From NCBI GenBank assembly GCA_900552945.1, contig USBI01000048.1:1-12605 (forward strand): DNA of 12,605 nucleotides, read 5' to 3'. The stretch comes from an uncultured Oscillospiraceae bacterium (GTDB lineage Bacteria > Bacillota > Clostridia > Oscillospirales > Ruminococcaceae). The notes beneath the pieces were generated by a model. That model had not been told where the DNA came from. It worked only from the letters and a program-made list of their open reading frames with translations, and made no database searches. The position numbers were made by a program, and so were the translations under genes. Position 1 is the stretch's first letter. Each line of letters starts with the position of its first letter. Below, piece by piece: positions 1-6,598 of the stretch.

Positions 1-34
1 GTCTCGTGGACTCAGAGATGTGTATAAGAGACAG
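1..34 (+). other. Nextera/Tn5 sequencing adapter (artefact)
   Basis: Bases 16-34 read AGATGTGTATAAGAGACAG, the 19-base Tn5 mosaic end used in Nextera libraries. Bases 1-15 match the Nextera read-2 tail except for G-to-A differences at positions 10 and 14. The biological sequence begins at 35, where the aminotransferase reading frame becomes recognisable. This is library-derived sequence left on a contig end, not genomic DNA. The GTG at 20-22 inside it would create a false start for the first gene. Confidence 0.95.
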
Positions 35-223
35 GCATTCGGCACTGGTACGGCAGCGGTTATCTCTCCGGTTGGCGAACTCAAATACGGCGACCTGAAA
101 ATGACCATCAACAACAATCAGATCGGTGAAATTTCTCAGCGTCTGTATGATGAACTGACCGGCATCCAGTGGGGCCGTAAAGAGGATACCCGCGGCTGGA
201 TCGTTAAAGTCTGCAAAGGCTGA
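35..223 (+). CDS. ilvE: Branched-chain amino acid aminotransferase, C-terminal fragment
   Basis: Only the last 62 residues are present; the 5' part lies off the contig. The fragment starts [16 protein letters not shown], the conserved glycine/threonine-rich loop of fold-type IV branched-chain aminotransferases. It ends with the family tail [17 protein letters not shown] followed by DTRGWIVKV. The enzyme is a cytoplasmic PLP protein that transfers the amino group between glutamate and the 2-keto acids of leucine, isoleucine and valine. The catalytic lysine lies upstream and cannot be seen. The residues MYKRQ that would precede AFGT come from adapter sequence and must not be included. The stop TGA at 221-223 overlaps the next start codon by one base (TGATG), so the two genes are probably translationally coupled. 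Confidence 0.9.
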   Translation, partial: AFGTGTAAVISPVGELKYGDLKMTINNNQIGEISQRLYDELTGIQWGRKEDTRGWIVKVCKG

Positions 224-1098
224 TGCGGATCATAACCTGTCAGGTGAATTCCGGCGCAGGCTGTTCTGTTTGGCAGTATTTAAAAGGTTGCCACGGTTGC
301 TCCAGGCGGTTTTTGAACCGCCTCAAGCAGGGCCGTGGCAGCCTTTTTCTCGGCGGTGCTCCAGTGGAATCGGTCGCGCGCACACTGGTGCGTGAAGGGG
401 ATACTCTCTCTCTTGTACTGGAAGAGGAAACGGTGGATTTTATTCCCAACGCGGCGCTGTCCGCCCCTGTGGTGTATGAGGATGAAGACCTCGTGGTGTT
501 TAACAAACCGCCCGGCATGCCGGTACACCCTTCTCACCGCCATTTGGAGGATACACTGGCAAACCTGTTTGCCGCCCGTTGCCTGGAACAAGGGGAAACG
601 GCTGGTTTCCACCCCATCAACCGGTTGGACCGGGATACATCCGGTCTGTGCGTGGTCGCCAAGCACGCGCTTGCCGCCGCCGCGCTTTCGGGTGAGGTGG
701 AGAAGGTGTATTACGCGGTTGCCGAAGGGAATGTCGCTCCGTCGGATGGATTTATAAAACAACCCATCGCGCGGGCGGGGGAAAGCATCATCCTGCGCAG
801 AGTCTCGCCGGATGGGAAACCGGCGTCCACCCACTACCGGGTACTTTTTCGCCAAAATGGGCACAACCTGCTTGCTGTACGTCTTCAAACCGGAAGGACC
901 CACCAGATTCGGGTGCATTTTGCGTTTCTGGGGCATCCGCTTGCGGGGGACGACCTCTACGGCGGAACGAGGGGATGGATTACCCGTCAGGCGCTCCACT
1001 GCGGATTGGTGCGGTTTATCCACCCGGTGACAGGCGAGCGGGTTTGCCTGAAAGCGCATCTCCCGCCGGATATGACGGCAGTTTTGCGTATACAGTGA
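223..1098 (+). CDS. RluA-family pseudouridine synthase
   Basis: This 291-residue protein isomerises specific uridines to pseudouridine in rRNA or tRNA. Residues about 17-65 resemble the small S4-type RNA-binding region (SRRFLNRLKQG, then EGDTLSL). The catalytic domain starts near residue 84 with VYEDEDLVVFNKPPGMPVHP, typical of the RluA group. Motif II is HPINRLDRDTSGL, with the catalytic aspartate at D136. The C-terminal signature QTGRTHQIRVHFAFLGHPL begins at about 222 and is followed by GDDLYGG. Length and domain order are normal. The start overlaps the ilvE stop by one base, so it is likely a passenger in that operon. The N-terminal region carries four cysteines (C6, C14, C23, C26), which I treat as incidental. 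The substrate uridine cannot be deduced, so no rluA/B/C/D symbol is given. No convincing intrinsic terminator follows before the next promoter. Confidence 0.9.
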   Translation: MRIITCQVNSGAGCSVWQYLKGCHGCSRRFLNRLKQGRGSLFLGGAPVESVARTLVREGDTLSLVLEEETVDFIPNAALSAPVVYEDEDLVVFNKPPGMPVHPSHRHLEDTLANLFAARCLEQGETAGFHPINRLDRDTSGLCVVAKHALAAAALSGEVEKVYYAVAEGNVAPSDGFIKQPIARAGESIILRRVSPDGKPASTHYRVLFRQNGHNLLAVRLQTGRTHQIRVHFAFLGHPLAGDDLYGGTRGWITRQALHCGLVRFIHPVTGERVCLKAHLPPDMTAVLRIQ

Positions 1099-1192
1099 AT
1101 GAATAAACTTGGTCATATTCGCTAAATTTGTTCGCAGGCGTCCAACGGAGATGTATAAATATAAGAAAAAATGAATAATGTTGCAAAAATCC

Positions 1193-1221
1193 TTGAATTT
1201 TATGCAGGAGTGTGCTATTGT
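1193..1221 (+). promoter_or_regulatory. Sigma-A-type promoter for the ABC importer operon
   Basis: A -35 box TTGAAT (1193-1198) is followed by a 17-base spacer and a -10 box TATTGT (1216-1221). The -10 is preceded by TGC, an extended -10 element. Transcription would start near 1228, giving a leader of about 37 bases. A strong ribosome binding site GGAGGAG (1251-1257) lies seven bases before the ATG at 1265. Confidence 0.65.
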
Positions 1222-1264
1222 TAAGTACAACAAATTGATTGAGTTCAAATGGAGGAGAGTAACT

Positions 1265-2083
1265 ATGAAAAAACTGCTTGCAGTTGTTGCTGCCGCAGCC
1301 CTCGGCCTTTGCATGCTGAGCGGATGTTCCGGCAGCTCGTACCAGACCGTAGACCAGATCAAAGAAGCTGGCAAAATCGTTATGTATACAGACGCGGCGT
1401 TCCCGCCGTTTGAGTACACTTCCGGCGACCAGGTTCTCGGCGTTGACGTTGAGATCGGTCAGGAGATCGCGAAAGACCTCGGTGTTGAGCTGGATGTTAA
1501 AAACGTAAAATTCGACAGCATCGTTCCGGGTATCCAGAGCGGCAAAGCGGATTTCGGCGCTGCCGGTATCACCGTGACCGACGAACGGAAAGAAGCGGTT
1601 GATTTTTCCATTGAGTACTATACTTCTGTGCAGTACATCATCTGCAAAGAAGGCGACACTTACGAGAACCTGAGCGACCTTACCGGTAAGACCATCGGCG
1701 TACAGCTCGGCACCACCGGTGACTTCCTTGTCAGCGACGCTGTCAACGGTACGGAAGACGAAGAGACCGGCGAGCATGTAGCTGGTGCTTTGGAAGGCAC
1801 TGGCGCAGAGTGCAAACAGTACGCGAACGCGTTGGAAGCTTCTCAGGACCTGCTCAACGGACGTATCGATGCGGTTGTTATCGATAAGCTCCCGGCTGAG
1901 TCGATCGTTGCGAACAACACCGGCATTAAATGTGTAAAAGTCGGCGATGCGGAGCCGGAATCCTACGGCATCTGTGTGGCAAAAGGCAACACCGAACTGC
2001 TTGATTCCATCAACAGCACTTTGGAGCGTCTCCAGAGCGAAGGCAAGATCGAAGAGTATGTAGTCGCTCATTCCGAAGCCTGA
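1265..2083 (+). CDS. Amino acid ABC transporter substrate-binding lipoprotein
   Basis: The 272-residue protein begins with a lipoprotein signal: basic MKK, a hydrophobic stretch, and the lipobox LSGC ending at Cys21, the predicted lipidation site. The mature part is a family 3 periplasmic-binding-type domain (SBP_bac_3). AAFPPFEY (about 44-51) is the ligand-pocket motif, and the arginine of GITVTDERKEAVDF (R108) normally binds the ligand alpha-carboxylate. VQLGTTGD (about 146-153) and VVIDKLPA mark the second lobe. Residues about 160-181 form an acidic insertion (EDEETGEHVAGALEG) that I do not expect in short homologues. The ATG at 1265 is chosen because it follows GGAGGAG and begins a proper signal peptide; an upstream in-frame extension has neither. 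It heads an operon with the permease and ATPase. The substrate is probably a polar amino acid, but which one cannot be read. Confidence 0.93.
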   Translation: MKKLLAVVAAAALGLCMLSGCSGSSYQTVDQIKEAGKIVMYTDAAFPPFEYTSGDQVLGVDVEIGQEIAKDLGVELDVKNVKFDSIVPGIQSGKADFGAAGITVTDERKEAVDFSIEYYTSVQYIICKEGDTYENLSDLTGKTIGVQLGTTGDFLVSDAVNGTEDEETGEHVAGALEGTGAECKQYANALEASQDLLNGRIDAVVIDKLPAESIVANNTGIKCVKVGDAEPESYGICVAKGNTELLDSINSTLERLQSEGKIEEYVVAHSEA

Positions 2084-2114
2084 TTCGGTCTGTAACAAAC
2101 AGTGAATTCTGCGT

Positions 2115-2140
2115 CCCAGCGTGTACCGTTACACGCTGGG
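2115..2140 (+). terminator. Intercistronic stem-loop after the binding-protein gene
   Basis: An 11-base perfect inverted repeat (CCCAGCGTGTA / TACACGCTGGG) closes a four-base loop (CCGT). Only TTTAA follows, so the U-tract is weak. It sits between the binding-protein gene and the permease gene of one operon. It is more likely a partial terminator or 3'-end mRNA stabiliser than a full stop, which would let the binding protein be made in excess over the membrane components. Confidence 0.7.
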
Positions 2141-2187
2141 TTTAACGCGTCTTATAAAAACAGCGGATCAAGAAAGGAATTTGAAGC

Positions 2188-2907
2188 ATGACAGTTTTGC
2201 CTCTCAATATGTTCGATGGGTTTGCAAACAGCTTTTACAAAACGTTCATTGAAGAAAACCGCTGGGCGTCTTTCCTGAATGGTTTCTGCAATACGTTGAT
2301 CATCGCTTTGTTTGCCACCCTTCTGGGCGTTATGATCGGCCTGCTGGTTTCAGTAGTAAAGGTTTATAACGCGCAGAGCGGAAAGTTAAAAATTCTCAAC
2401 TGGATCTGCAACGCGTATACAGCGGTCATTCGCGGTACACCGGTTATGATTCAGTTGCTCATTATGTACAATATCATTCTTGTCGGTGTTCCGGATGACT
2501 TTGTTCTCATCACCGCCATTCTCTCGTTCGGCATCAACTCCGGCGCCTATGTTTCCGAAATCATCCGCGGCGGTATCCAGTCGGTTGACCGCGGTCAGAT
2601 GGAAGCGGGCCGTTCGCTGGGCCTCACGCAGGGGCAGACGATGAAGAGCATCATTCTGCCGCAGGCGGTTAAAAACATCCTCCCGGCATTGGGTAACGAA
2701 TTTATCGCTTTGCTGAAAGAAACATCGATCGTGGGTTACATTGCGGTTGTTGACCTTACCCGTGCGGCGGATCTGGTTCGGAGCCGTACCTTCGATGCGT
2801 TTTTCCCGCTTATTTCGGTTGCGATTATCTATTTCTTCCTGGTAATGGGCATCAGCAAGCTCATTAAAATTGCGGAAAGGAGGATGGCGAAGAGTGATCG
2901 ACGTTAA
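2188..2907 (+). CDS. Amino acid ABC transporter permease
   Basis: The 239-residue integral membrane protein belongs to the His/Glu/Gln/Arg/opine permease family. It has about five hydrophobic segments, near residues 31-58, 80-102, 105-125, 176-196 and 206-226. The cytoplasmic EAA loop that docks onto the ATPase is clear: [17 protein letters not shown] begins at E139 and continues to the LPQA of the family consensus. RGTPVMIQL (82-90) is the other family signature. The ATG at 2188 has AAAGGA nine bases upstream. The 3' end overlaps the start of the ATPase gene by 14 bases, as expected of components made together. It probably works as a homodimer with the neighbouring lipoprotein and ATPase. 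Confidence 0.95.
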   Translation: MTVLPLNMFDGFANSFYKTFIEENRWASFLNGFCNTLIIALFATLLGVMIGLLVSVVKVYNAQSGKLKILNWICNAYTAVIRGTPVMIQLLIMYNIILVGVPDDFVLITAILSFGINSGAYVSEIIRGGIQSVDRGQMEAGRSLGLTQGQTMKSIILPQAVKNILPALGNEFIALLKETSIVGYIAVVDLTRAADLVRSRTFDAFFPLISVAIIYFFLVMGISKLIKIAERRMAKSDRR

Positions 2908-3616
2908 GAATCTGACCAAAACGTTTGACGAACACGTTGTGCTCGACGGCATTAACGAACACATTGAAAAAGGGGAAAAGGTTGTTATTGTCGGGCCGTC
3001 CGGTTCCGGAAAATCCACCTTTCTGCGCTGCCTGAATCTGCTTGAAACACCAACAGACGGTGAGATTTGGTTTGAAGGCGAGCAGATCAACAGCAAGAAG
3101 ACCGACATCAACAGGCTGCGTCAGAAAATGGGTATGGTGTTTCAGCATTTTAACCTGTTCCCGCATCTGACTGTTTTGCAGAATATTACCCTTGCACCCA
3201 TAAAGCTCAAACTTATGAGCAAGGAAGAGGCCGAGCAGAACGCCATGCGTCTGCTGGAACGGATCGGCCTTGCGGATAAGGCGTCAGCCTATCCGTCCAT
3301 GATCTCCGGTGGTCAGAAACAGCGTATCGCCATTGTTCGTGCGCTTGCCATGAACCCGGACGTCATGCTGTTTGACGAACCGACTTCCGCGCTCGACCCG
3401 GAAATGGTCGGCGAAGTGCTCGATCTGATGAAAGAACTTGCGGACGATGGTATGACCATGGTCGTTGTCACCCACGAAATGGGCTTTGCCCGCGAAGTGG
3501 CAACCCGCGTGTTGTTTATGGATGAAGGGCATATCAAAGAGCAGAATGCTCCGAAGGAATTTTTTGAACATCCGCAGAATCCCCGTCTGCAGGAATTCCT
3601 TTCCAAAGTGCTTTAA
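2894..3616 (+). CDS. Amino acid ABC transporter ATP-binding protein (GlnQ-like)
   Basis: This 240-residue nucleotide-binding subunit powers amino acid import. Walker A is GPSGSGKST (34-42), the Q-loop glutamine lies in [14 protein letters not shown] (Q84), the signature is ISGGQKQR (137-144), Walker B is [13 protein letters not shown] (about 157-169), and the H-loop is [10 protein letters not shown] with H194. All are intact. I place the start at GTG 2894 ([11 protein letters not shown]) because AAAGGAGG (2876-2883) lies ten bases upstream and the resulting N-terminus and length match the family. A TTG at 2870 would add eight residues upstream of the ribosome binding site. The start lies inside the permease gene, so translation is likely coupled. 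A terminator follows directly. Confidence 0.95.
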   Translation: MIDVKNLTKTFDEHVVLDGINEHIEKGEKVVIVGPSGSGKSTFLRCLNLLETPTDGEIWFEGEQINSKKTDINRLRQKMGMVFQHFNLFPHLTVLQNITLAPIKLKLMSKEEAEQNAMRLLERIGLADKASAYPSMISGGQKQRIAIVRALAMNPDVMLFDEPTSALDPEMVGEVLDLMKELADDGMTMVVVTHEMGFAREVATRVLFMDEGHIKEQNAPKEFFEHPQNPRLQEFLSKVL

Positions 3617-3628
3617 AATGATTTCATG

Positions 3629-3677
3629 TTTCCGTCTGCTGTGTTCCATGTGGGAATAGCAGGCGGAAATTTTTTAA
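3629..3677 (+). terminator. Intrinsic terminator of the ABC importer operon
   Basis: TTTCCGTCTGCT (3629-3640) pairs with AGCAGGCGGAAA (3658-3669), with one G-U pair. The intervening 17 bases can form a small inner TTCC/GGAA helix. Six T residues (3670-3675) follow. It closes the operon 12 bases after the ATPase stop. Confidence 0.85.
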
Positions 3678-3678
3678 G

Positions 3679-3707
3679 GTGCAAATGCCCGCAAAATGTG
3701 TTACAAT
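3679..3707 (+). promoter_or_regulatory. Extended -10 promoter for luxS
   Basis: TACAAT (3702-3707) is a near-consensus -10 box preceded by TGT, an extended -10 element. The -35 position (GTGCAA, 3679-3684, 17-base spacing) is poor, as often seen with extended -10 promoters. It lies immediately after the upstream terminator, so luxS has its own transcript. Confidence 0.6.
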
Positions 3708-3741
3708 GAAGAAAAATACAACAAGGATGGAGTCGATCTTT

Positions 3742-4215
3742 ATGGAAAAAATCGCCAGTTTTACTGTGGATCATGATACACTCGGACTCGGCATGTACAT
3801 TTCCCGCATCGACGGGGATATCACCACTTACGATATTCGCATGAAACTGCCGAACAAAGGGGATTACCTGGATGTTCCGGGAATGCATACCATCGAGCAT
3901 CTGTTTGCTACCTATGCCCGCAACACTGAATGGAAGGATCAGATTATTTATGTAGGCCCAATGGGGTGCCGCACCGGGTTTTATCTGCTCACCCGCAATG
4001 TTCCGAACGAAGCGGCTATCAAGCTGACCTATGACGCCATGCGGTTCATTGAGCAGTTTGAAGGGGAGATTCCGGGAACAGCGAGTTCGAAAGAATGCGG
4101 CAATTACAAAGAGCATGATCTGGCAAAAGCCAAAGCGGATATTGGTCCGATTACCGAAGTGCTGAAGGATTATCCGGTGGAACGATTGGATTATAATTAC
4201 AGCGCCAATAAGTAA
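3742..4215 (+). CDS. luxS: S-ribosylhomocysteine lyase (autoinducer-2 synthase)
   Basis: The 157-residue LuxS cleaves S-ribosylhomocysteine to homocysteine and DPD, the AI-2 precursor, in the activated methyl cycle. The metal site is intact: H49 and H53 in HTIEH, and C119 in SKECGNYKEHDL. E52 is the general base and C76 in MGCRTGFYLLTR is the catalytic cysteine. I choose ATG 3742 (MEKIASFTVDH) because clostridial LuxS proteins start this way. GGAG at 3729-3732 precedes it by nine bases. An upstream in-frame ATG at 3727 overlaps that site. The gene stands alone between two terminators, and no pfs/mtnN nucleosidase gene is adjacent. Its neighbour is an amino acid importer; a link through sulfur amino acids is possible but unsupported. 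Confidence 0.97.
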   Translation: MEKIASFTVDHDTLGLGMYISRIDGDITTYDIRMKLPNKGDYLDVPGMHTIEHLFATYARNTEWKDQIIYVGPMGCRTGFYLLTRNVPNEAAIKLTYDAMRFIEQFEGEIPGTASSKECGNYKEHDLAKAKADIGPITEVLKDYPVERLDYNYSANK

Positions 4216-4222
4216 AATGATG

Positions 4223-4252
4223 AAAAAGCCTGCCGGCAACGGCAGGCTTTTT
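4223..4252 (+). terminator. luxS: Intrinsic terminator of luxS
   Basis: AAAAAGCCTGCCG (4223-4235) and CGGCAGGCTTTTT (4240-4252) form a perfect 13-base inverted repeat around a GCAA loop, beginning eight bases after the luxS stop. The A and T runs at its ends would let it act in both directions. Confidence 0.95.
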
Positions 4253-4419
4253 GTTTGCGGATACACTGCTTTCCGGCAAACTTAGCGCATTTATCTTGCA
4301 CGAATTGACCGCATTTATTGTTTGATGAAATTATTACAAAACGTTGTTTTTCAAGCTGGAAGGGAACGGAAAATGCGCAGGAAAAAGGTTGAAAAAAGAA
4401 ACATTCTTGCAGATAAAGC

Positions 4420-4447
4420 TTGCAATTTTCTTTTTTTTCAGTATAAT
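4420..4447 (+). promoter_or_regulatory. Promoter of the M23 peptidase gene, with nearby inverted repeats
   Basis: TTGCAA (4420-4425), a 16-base spacer and a consensus TATAAT (4442-4447) form a strong sigma-A-type promoter. The leader would be about 80 bases. The -35 box is one arm of a TTGCA/TGCAA pair (4407-4411, 4421-4425) nested within AAAAAAGAAA/TTTCTTTTTT arms (4392-4401, 4427-4436). The leader contains an 8-base inverted repeat, ATCATTTG (4472-4479) and CAAATGAT (4498-4505), just before the ribosome binding site. The rest of 4253-4391 shows no gene; I see nothing I can name in it. Confidence 0.7.
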
Positions 4448-4532
4448 GAATATTGTTGTAACTAATTTGTAATCATTTGGAGACCAACAAGCAAATGCAA
4501 ATGATCTTTAAAAAAGAAAGGAGCTGTTGTAT

Positions 4533-6305
4533 ATGGCATTCCGCTTTGGAAAACGCACAGCGGAAAAAGAGCCTGAACAACGTCCTGAGCAAACGCTTTC
4601 GGTCAGCCGTGTATTAGACATTATCGGTTCTGTTTGTTCGGAGTTTTATCATCAGTATGGCGAGCCTCTCTTCCGTGAGACCTACCGTACTTGCATGCTT
4701 ACAATTAAAGGTGTTATCCGCCGTTTAAAACGGTTTTATCGTTTTTTGTTCAGAAAGTTCTCCCCGAAACTGAAGGAGGCGAAAGTTTCGTGCCTTCGTT
4801 TGTGGGAGGAGATTCAGCACGGGGTGCGCGCTCCGTTTTTTAAAGTCCGCCGCGGCTTTTATTTGATGGAGCGTAATTACCGCATGGCGGCTGAAGCAGA
4901 AGGGCGCCGGAACGGCCTTCTTCTTTGCATCCGTACGTTCGCGGAAGGGTTTGCGAACAACCGCCGGTTGATTCGGCATACGCTCAACTATGTTCTTCCG
5001 GTCGTTCTGGTGCTGATCCTGTCCGGTGTTGTCATGGTTGGCCAGAATCTGACTTTTGCGGTGCAGGTGTACTACAACGGGCAGGCGGTCGGCTACATTG
5101 AGGACGAAACCGTGTTTGAGGATGCTGAGCGGCTGATGCAGCAGCGGATCATCTACGAACAGGGAGAAGAAACGATTGATATTATCCCGCAGTATACAGT
5201 TTCTTTGGTAAACCGCGCGGATATTTTGGATGAAAACCAGCTTGCGGACAATATGATCCAGCTTTCCGATTTAAATATTGTAGAGGCGGAGGGCTTATAT
5301 ATCGGCGATGAATTTTACGGTGCTGTGACCGATTCCGAAGTTGTGGTAAACGCGTTAGAAGGTATTCTGGATTCTTATCGTGCTGATACTTCGGTGCAGA
5401 ACGTTGAATTTGAGCAACCGTATGAATTCCGTAAGGGCCTTTATCTTGCTTCCAGCGTTGTGGATGCAAATGAACTTGCCACCCTTGTCACCTCTGATAA
5501 GGAAGCGGAGCTTTCTTACACGGTGCAGGCAGGCGATACACCTTATGAAATCGCACAGGCGAACGGCATTTCGTTGGATTCGCTCGTCGCGCTCAACCCG
5601 AACATCCTCACCAGCTGTTTTCCGGGTGATGTTGTAAAAATTTCCGGCTCGGTGCCGTTTATGTCGGTCAAGGTTTCCAAGACCGTCACCTACGAGGAAT
5701 CCATCCCGTATGAAACGGTGGAAGTATCCGACAAGAAATACATGAAAGGCACCAAGGTCACCACACAGGAAGGTGAAAACGGTGTGCGTCAGGTAACTGC
5801 CACCATCGACTATGTCAACGGAATAGAGGTTAACCGCACCGTTCTGGATAGTGTTGTCACAAAAGAACCGGTGCAAAAACAGGTCACAGTCGGCAGCGCC
5901 GAACCGATTTCCATTGCGCCGAGCGGTTCTTCTCCGCAGACCGGCAGCGGCGCGTTCATCAACCCGTGCCCGTCCGGCTATGTCAGCCAGGAATACGGCC
6001 ATTACGGCCATAAGGGCATGGATATCGCATCTGGCTACGGCAACCCGATTTACGCTTCCGCGGGCGGTACCGTCATTCTTGCCCGTTGGTATTCCGGTTA
6101 CGGAAAATGCGTGATGATCGATCACGGCAACGGCGTTGTCACCCTGTATGGCCACGCCAGTGCGCTGTATGTCTCCGCAGGGCAGACGGTCGCACAGGGG
6201 CAGGTCATCGCTGCCGTGGGAAGCACGGGCCAGTCGACCGGTAACCACTGCCACTTTGAAGTGCGTGTCAATGGCCGCACGACCAATCCGCGGTATTATC
6301 TGTAA
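4533..6305 (+). CDS. Membrane-anchored LysM-G5-M23 peptidoglycan endopeptidase
   Basis: This 590-residue cell-wall protein has four regions. Residues 1-150 are basic, rich in Arg, Lys and Phe, and predicted cytoplasmic. Residues about 151-175 are a transmembrane anchor (YVLPVVLVLILSGVVMVG). After an extracellular linker come a LysM peptidoglycan-binding domain (about 328-371, YTVQAGDTPYEIAQANG), a G5 domain (about 378-454), and a C-terminal M23/LytM zinc peptidase domain (about 485-585). Zinc ligands are H493 and D497 (HKGMD) and H574 of HCHFEVR; H541 (LYGHAS) and H572 are the other conserved histidines. All are intact, so it should cut peptide cross-links in peptidoglycan. ATG 4533 follows AAGAAAGGAG (4514-4523) by nine bases. 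The long N-terminal cytoplasmic region is unusual for the family. Confidence 0.93.
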   Translation: MAFRFGKRTAEKEPEQRPEQTLSVSRVLDIIGSVCSEFYHQYGEPLFRETYRTCMLTIKGVIRRLKRFYRFLFRKFSPKLKEAKVSCLRLWEEIQHGVRAPFFKVRRGFYLMERNYRMAAEAEGRRNGLLLCIRTFAEGFANNRRLIRHTLNYVLPVVLVLILSGVVMVGQNLTFAVQVYYNGQAVGYIEDETVFEDAERLMQQRIIYEQGEETIDIIPQYTVSLVNRADILDENQLADNMIQLSDLNIVEAEGLYIGDEFYGAVTDSEVVVNALEGILDSYRADTSVQNVEFEQPYEFRKGLYLASSVVDANELATLVTSDKEAELSYTVQAGDTPYEIAQANGISLDSLVALNPNILTSCFPGDVVKISGSVPFMSVKVSKTVTYEESIPYETVEVSDKKYMKGTKVTTQEGENGVRQVTATIDYVNGIEVNRTVLDSVVTKEPVQKQVTVGSAEPISIAPSGSSPQTGSGAFINPCPSGYVSQEYGHYGHKGMDIASGYGNPIYASAGGTVILARWYSGYGKCVMIDHGNGVVTLYGHASALYVSAGQTVAQGQVIAAVGSTGQSTGNHCHFEVRVNGRTTNPRYYL

Positions 6306-6312
6306 AAGTAAG

Positions 6313-6342
6313 AAAAAGCACCTGTTTGCCAGGTGCTTTTTT
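6313..6342 (+). terminator. Intrinsic terminator of the M23 peptidase gene
   Basis: AAAAAGCACCTG (6313-6324) and CAGGTGCTTTTT (6330-6341) form a perfect 12-base inverted repeat around TTTGC, seven bases after the stop codon. It is the last feature clearly belonging to the chromosome. Confidence 0.95.
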
Positions 6343-6484
6343 GTTGCAAAAAAGGGGTATCGCGCGTTGATTTGATCGCCGCACGGGAAATAGCAGGGAA
6401 GGGCCATCCCTTAAAAAATTGACAGTAAGGTCCATGATGAGCTAGCCGTTTTGACGGGAACGGGTACGGCGGTTGGTCATCACA

Positions 6485-6531
6485 ACAAAAAAGAGAGGGT
6501 TGGGGCACCCTCCGTAAGGAAGGTGCCCCAA
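6485..6531 (-). terminator. Intrinsic terminator downstream of the serine recombinase
   Basis: TTGGGGCACC (6500-6509) and GGTGCCCCAA (6522-6531) form a perfect 10-base stem with a 12-base loop. Read on the - strand, the hairpin is followed by CCCTCTCTTTTTTG, so a T-run lies a few bases after the stem. It is 54 bases past the recombinase stop codon and fits as its terminator. Confidence 0.65.
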
Positions 6532-6569
6532 GGGCTTTTGTATCTCAATGAAATATTGTTGTGTGAATG

Positions 6570-6598
6570 CGGTGTAGCCATTGGCTATGCCGTTTTTT
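6570..6598 (+). terminator. Plus-strand terminator inside the recombinase 3' end
   Basis: CGGTGTAGCC (6570-6579) pairs with GGCTATGCCG (6583-6592) around ATT, and six T residues follow (6593-6598). Two of the ten pairs are G-U in the + strand RNA; on the - strand they would be A-C mismatches. The structure is therefore polarised as a terminator for + strand transcripts. It overlaps the last codons of the recombinase gene and would stop read-through from the chromosome into the element. Confidence 0.6.

Noticed and set aside
20..34. GTG start giving an N-terminal MYKRQ extension to the aminotransferase
   Set aside because: These codons are the Tn5 mosaic end of the adapter, not genome.
1178..1264. 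In-frame upstream extension of the binding protein
   Set aside because: It has no ribosome binding site, spans the promoter, and would bury the signal peptide; ATG 1265 has GGAGGAG at the right distance.
280..1419. Long - strand open frame opposite the pseudouridine synthase gene
   Set aside because: It is antisense to a well-supported gene, shows no recognisable domain, and runs into the next promoter region.
1016..2098. Long - strand open frame opposite the binding-protein gene
   Set aside because: It is a shadow created by the codon bias of the + strand gene; no motif or ribosome binding site was found.
5355..6407. 350-codon - strand open frame opposite the M23 peptidase
   Set aside because: It is antisense to an intact multidomain protein and crosses its terminator; no domain is recognisable.
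6419..6447. TTGACA consensus -35 near the junction
   Set aside because: No -10 box lies 16-18 bases downstream (GCTAGC/CTAGCC/TAGCCG), and no + strand gene follows.
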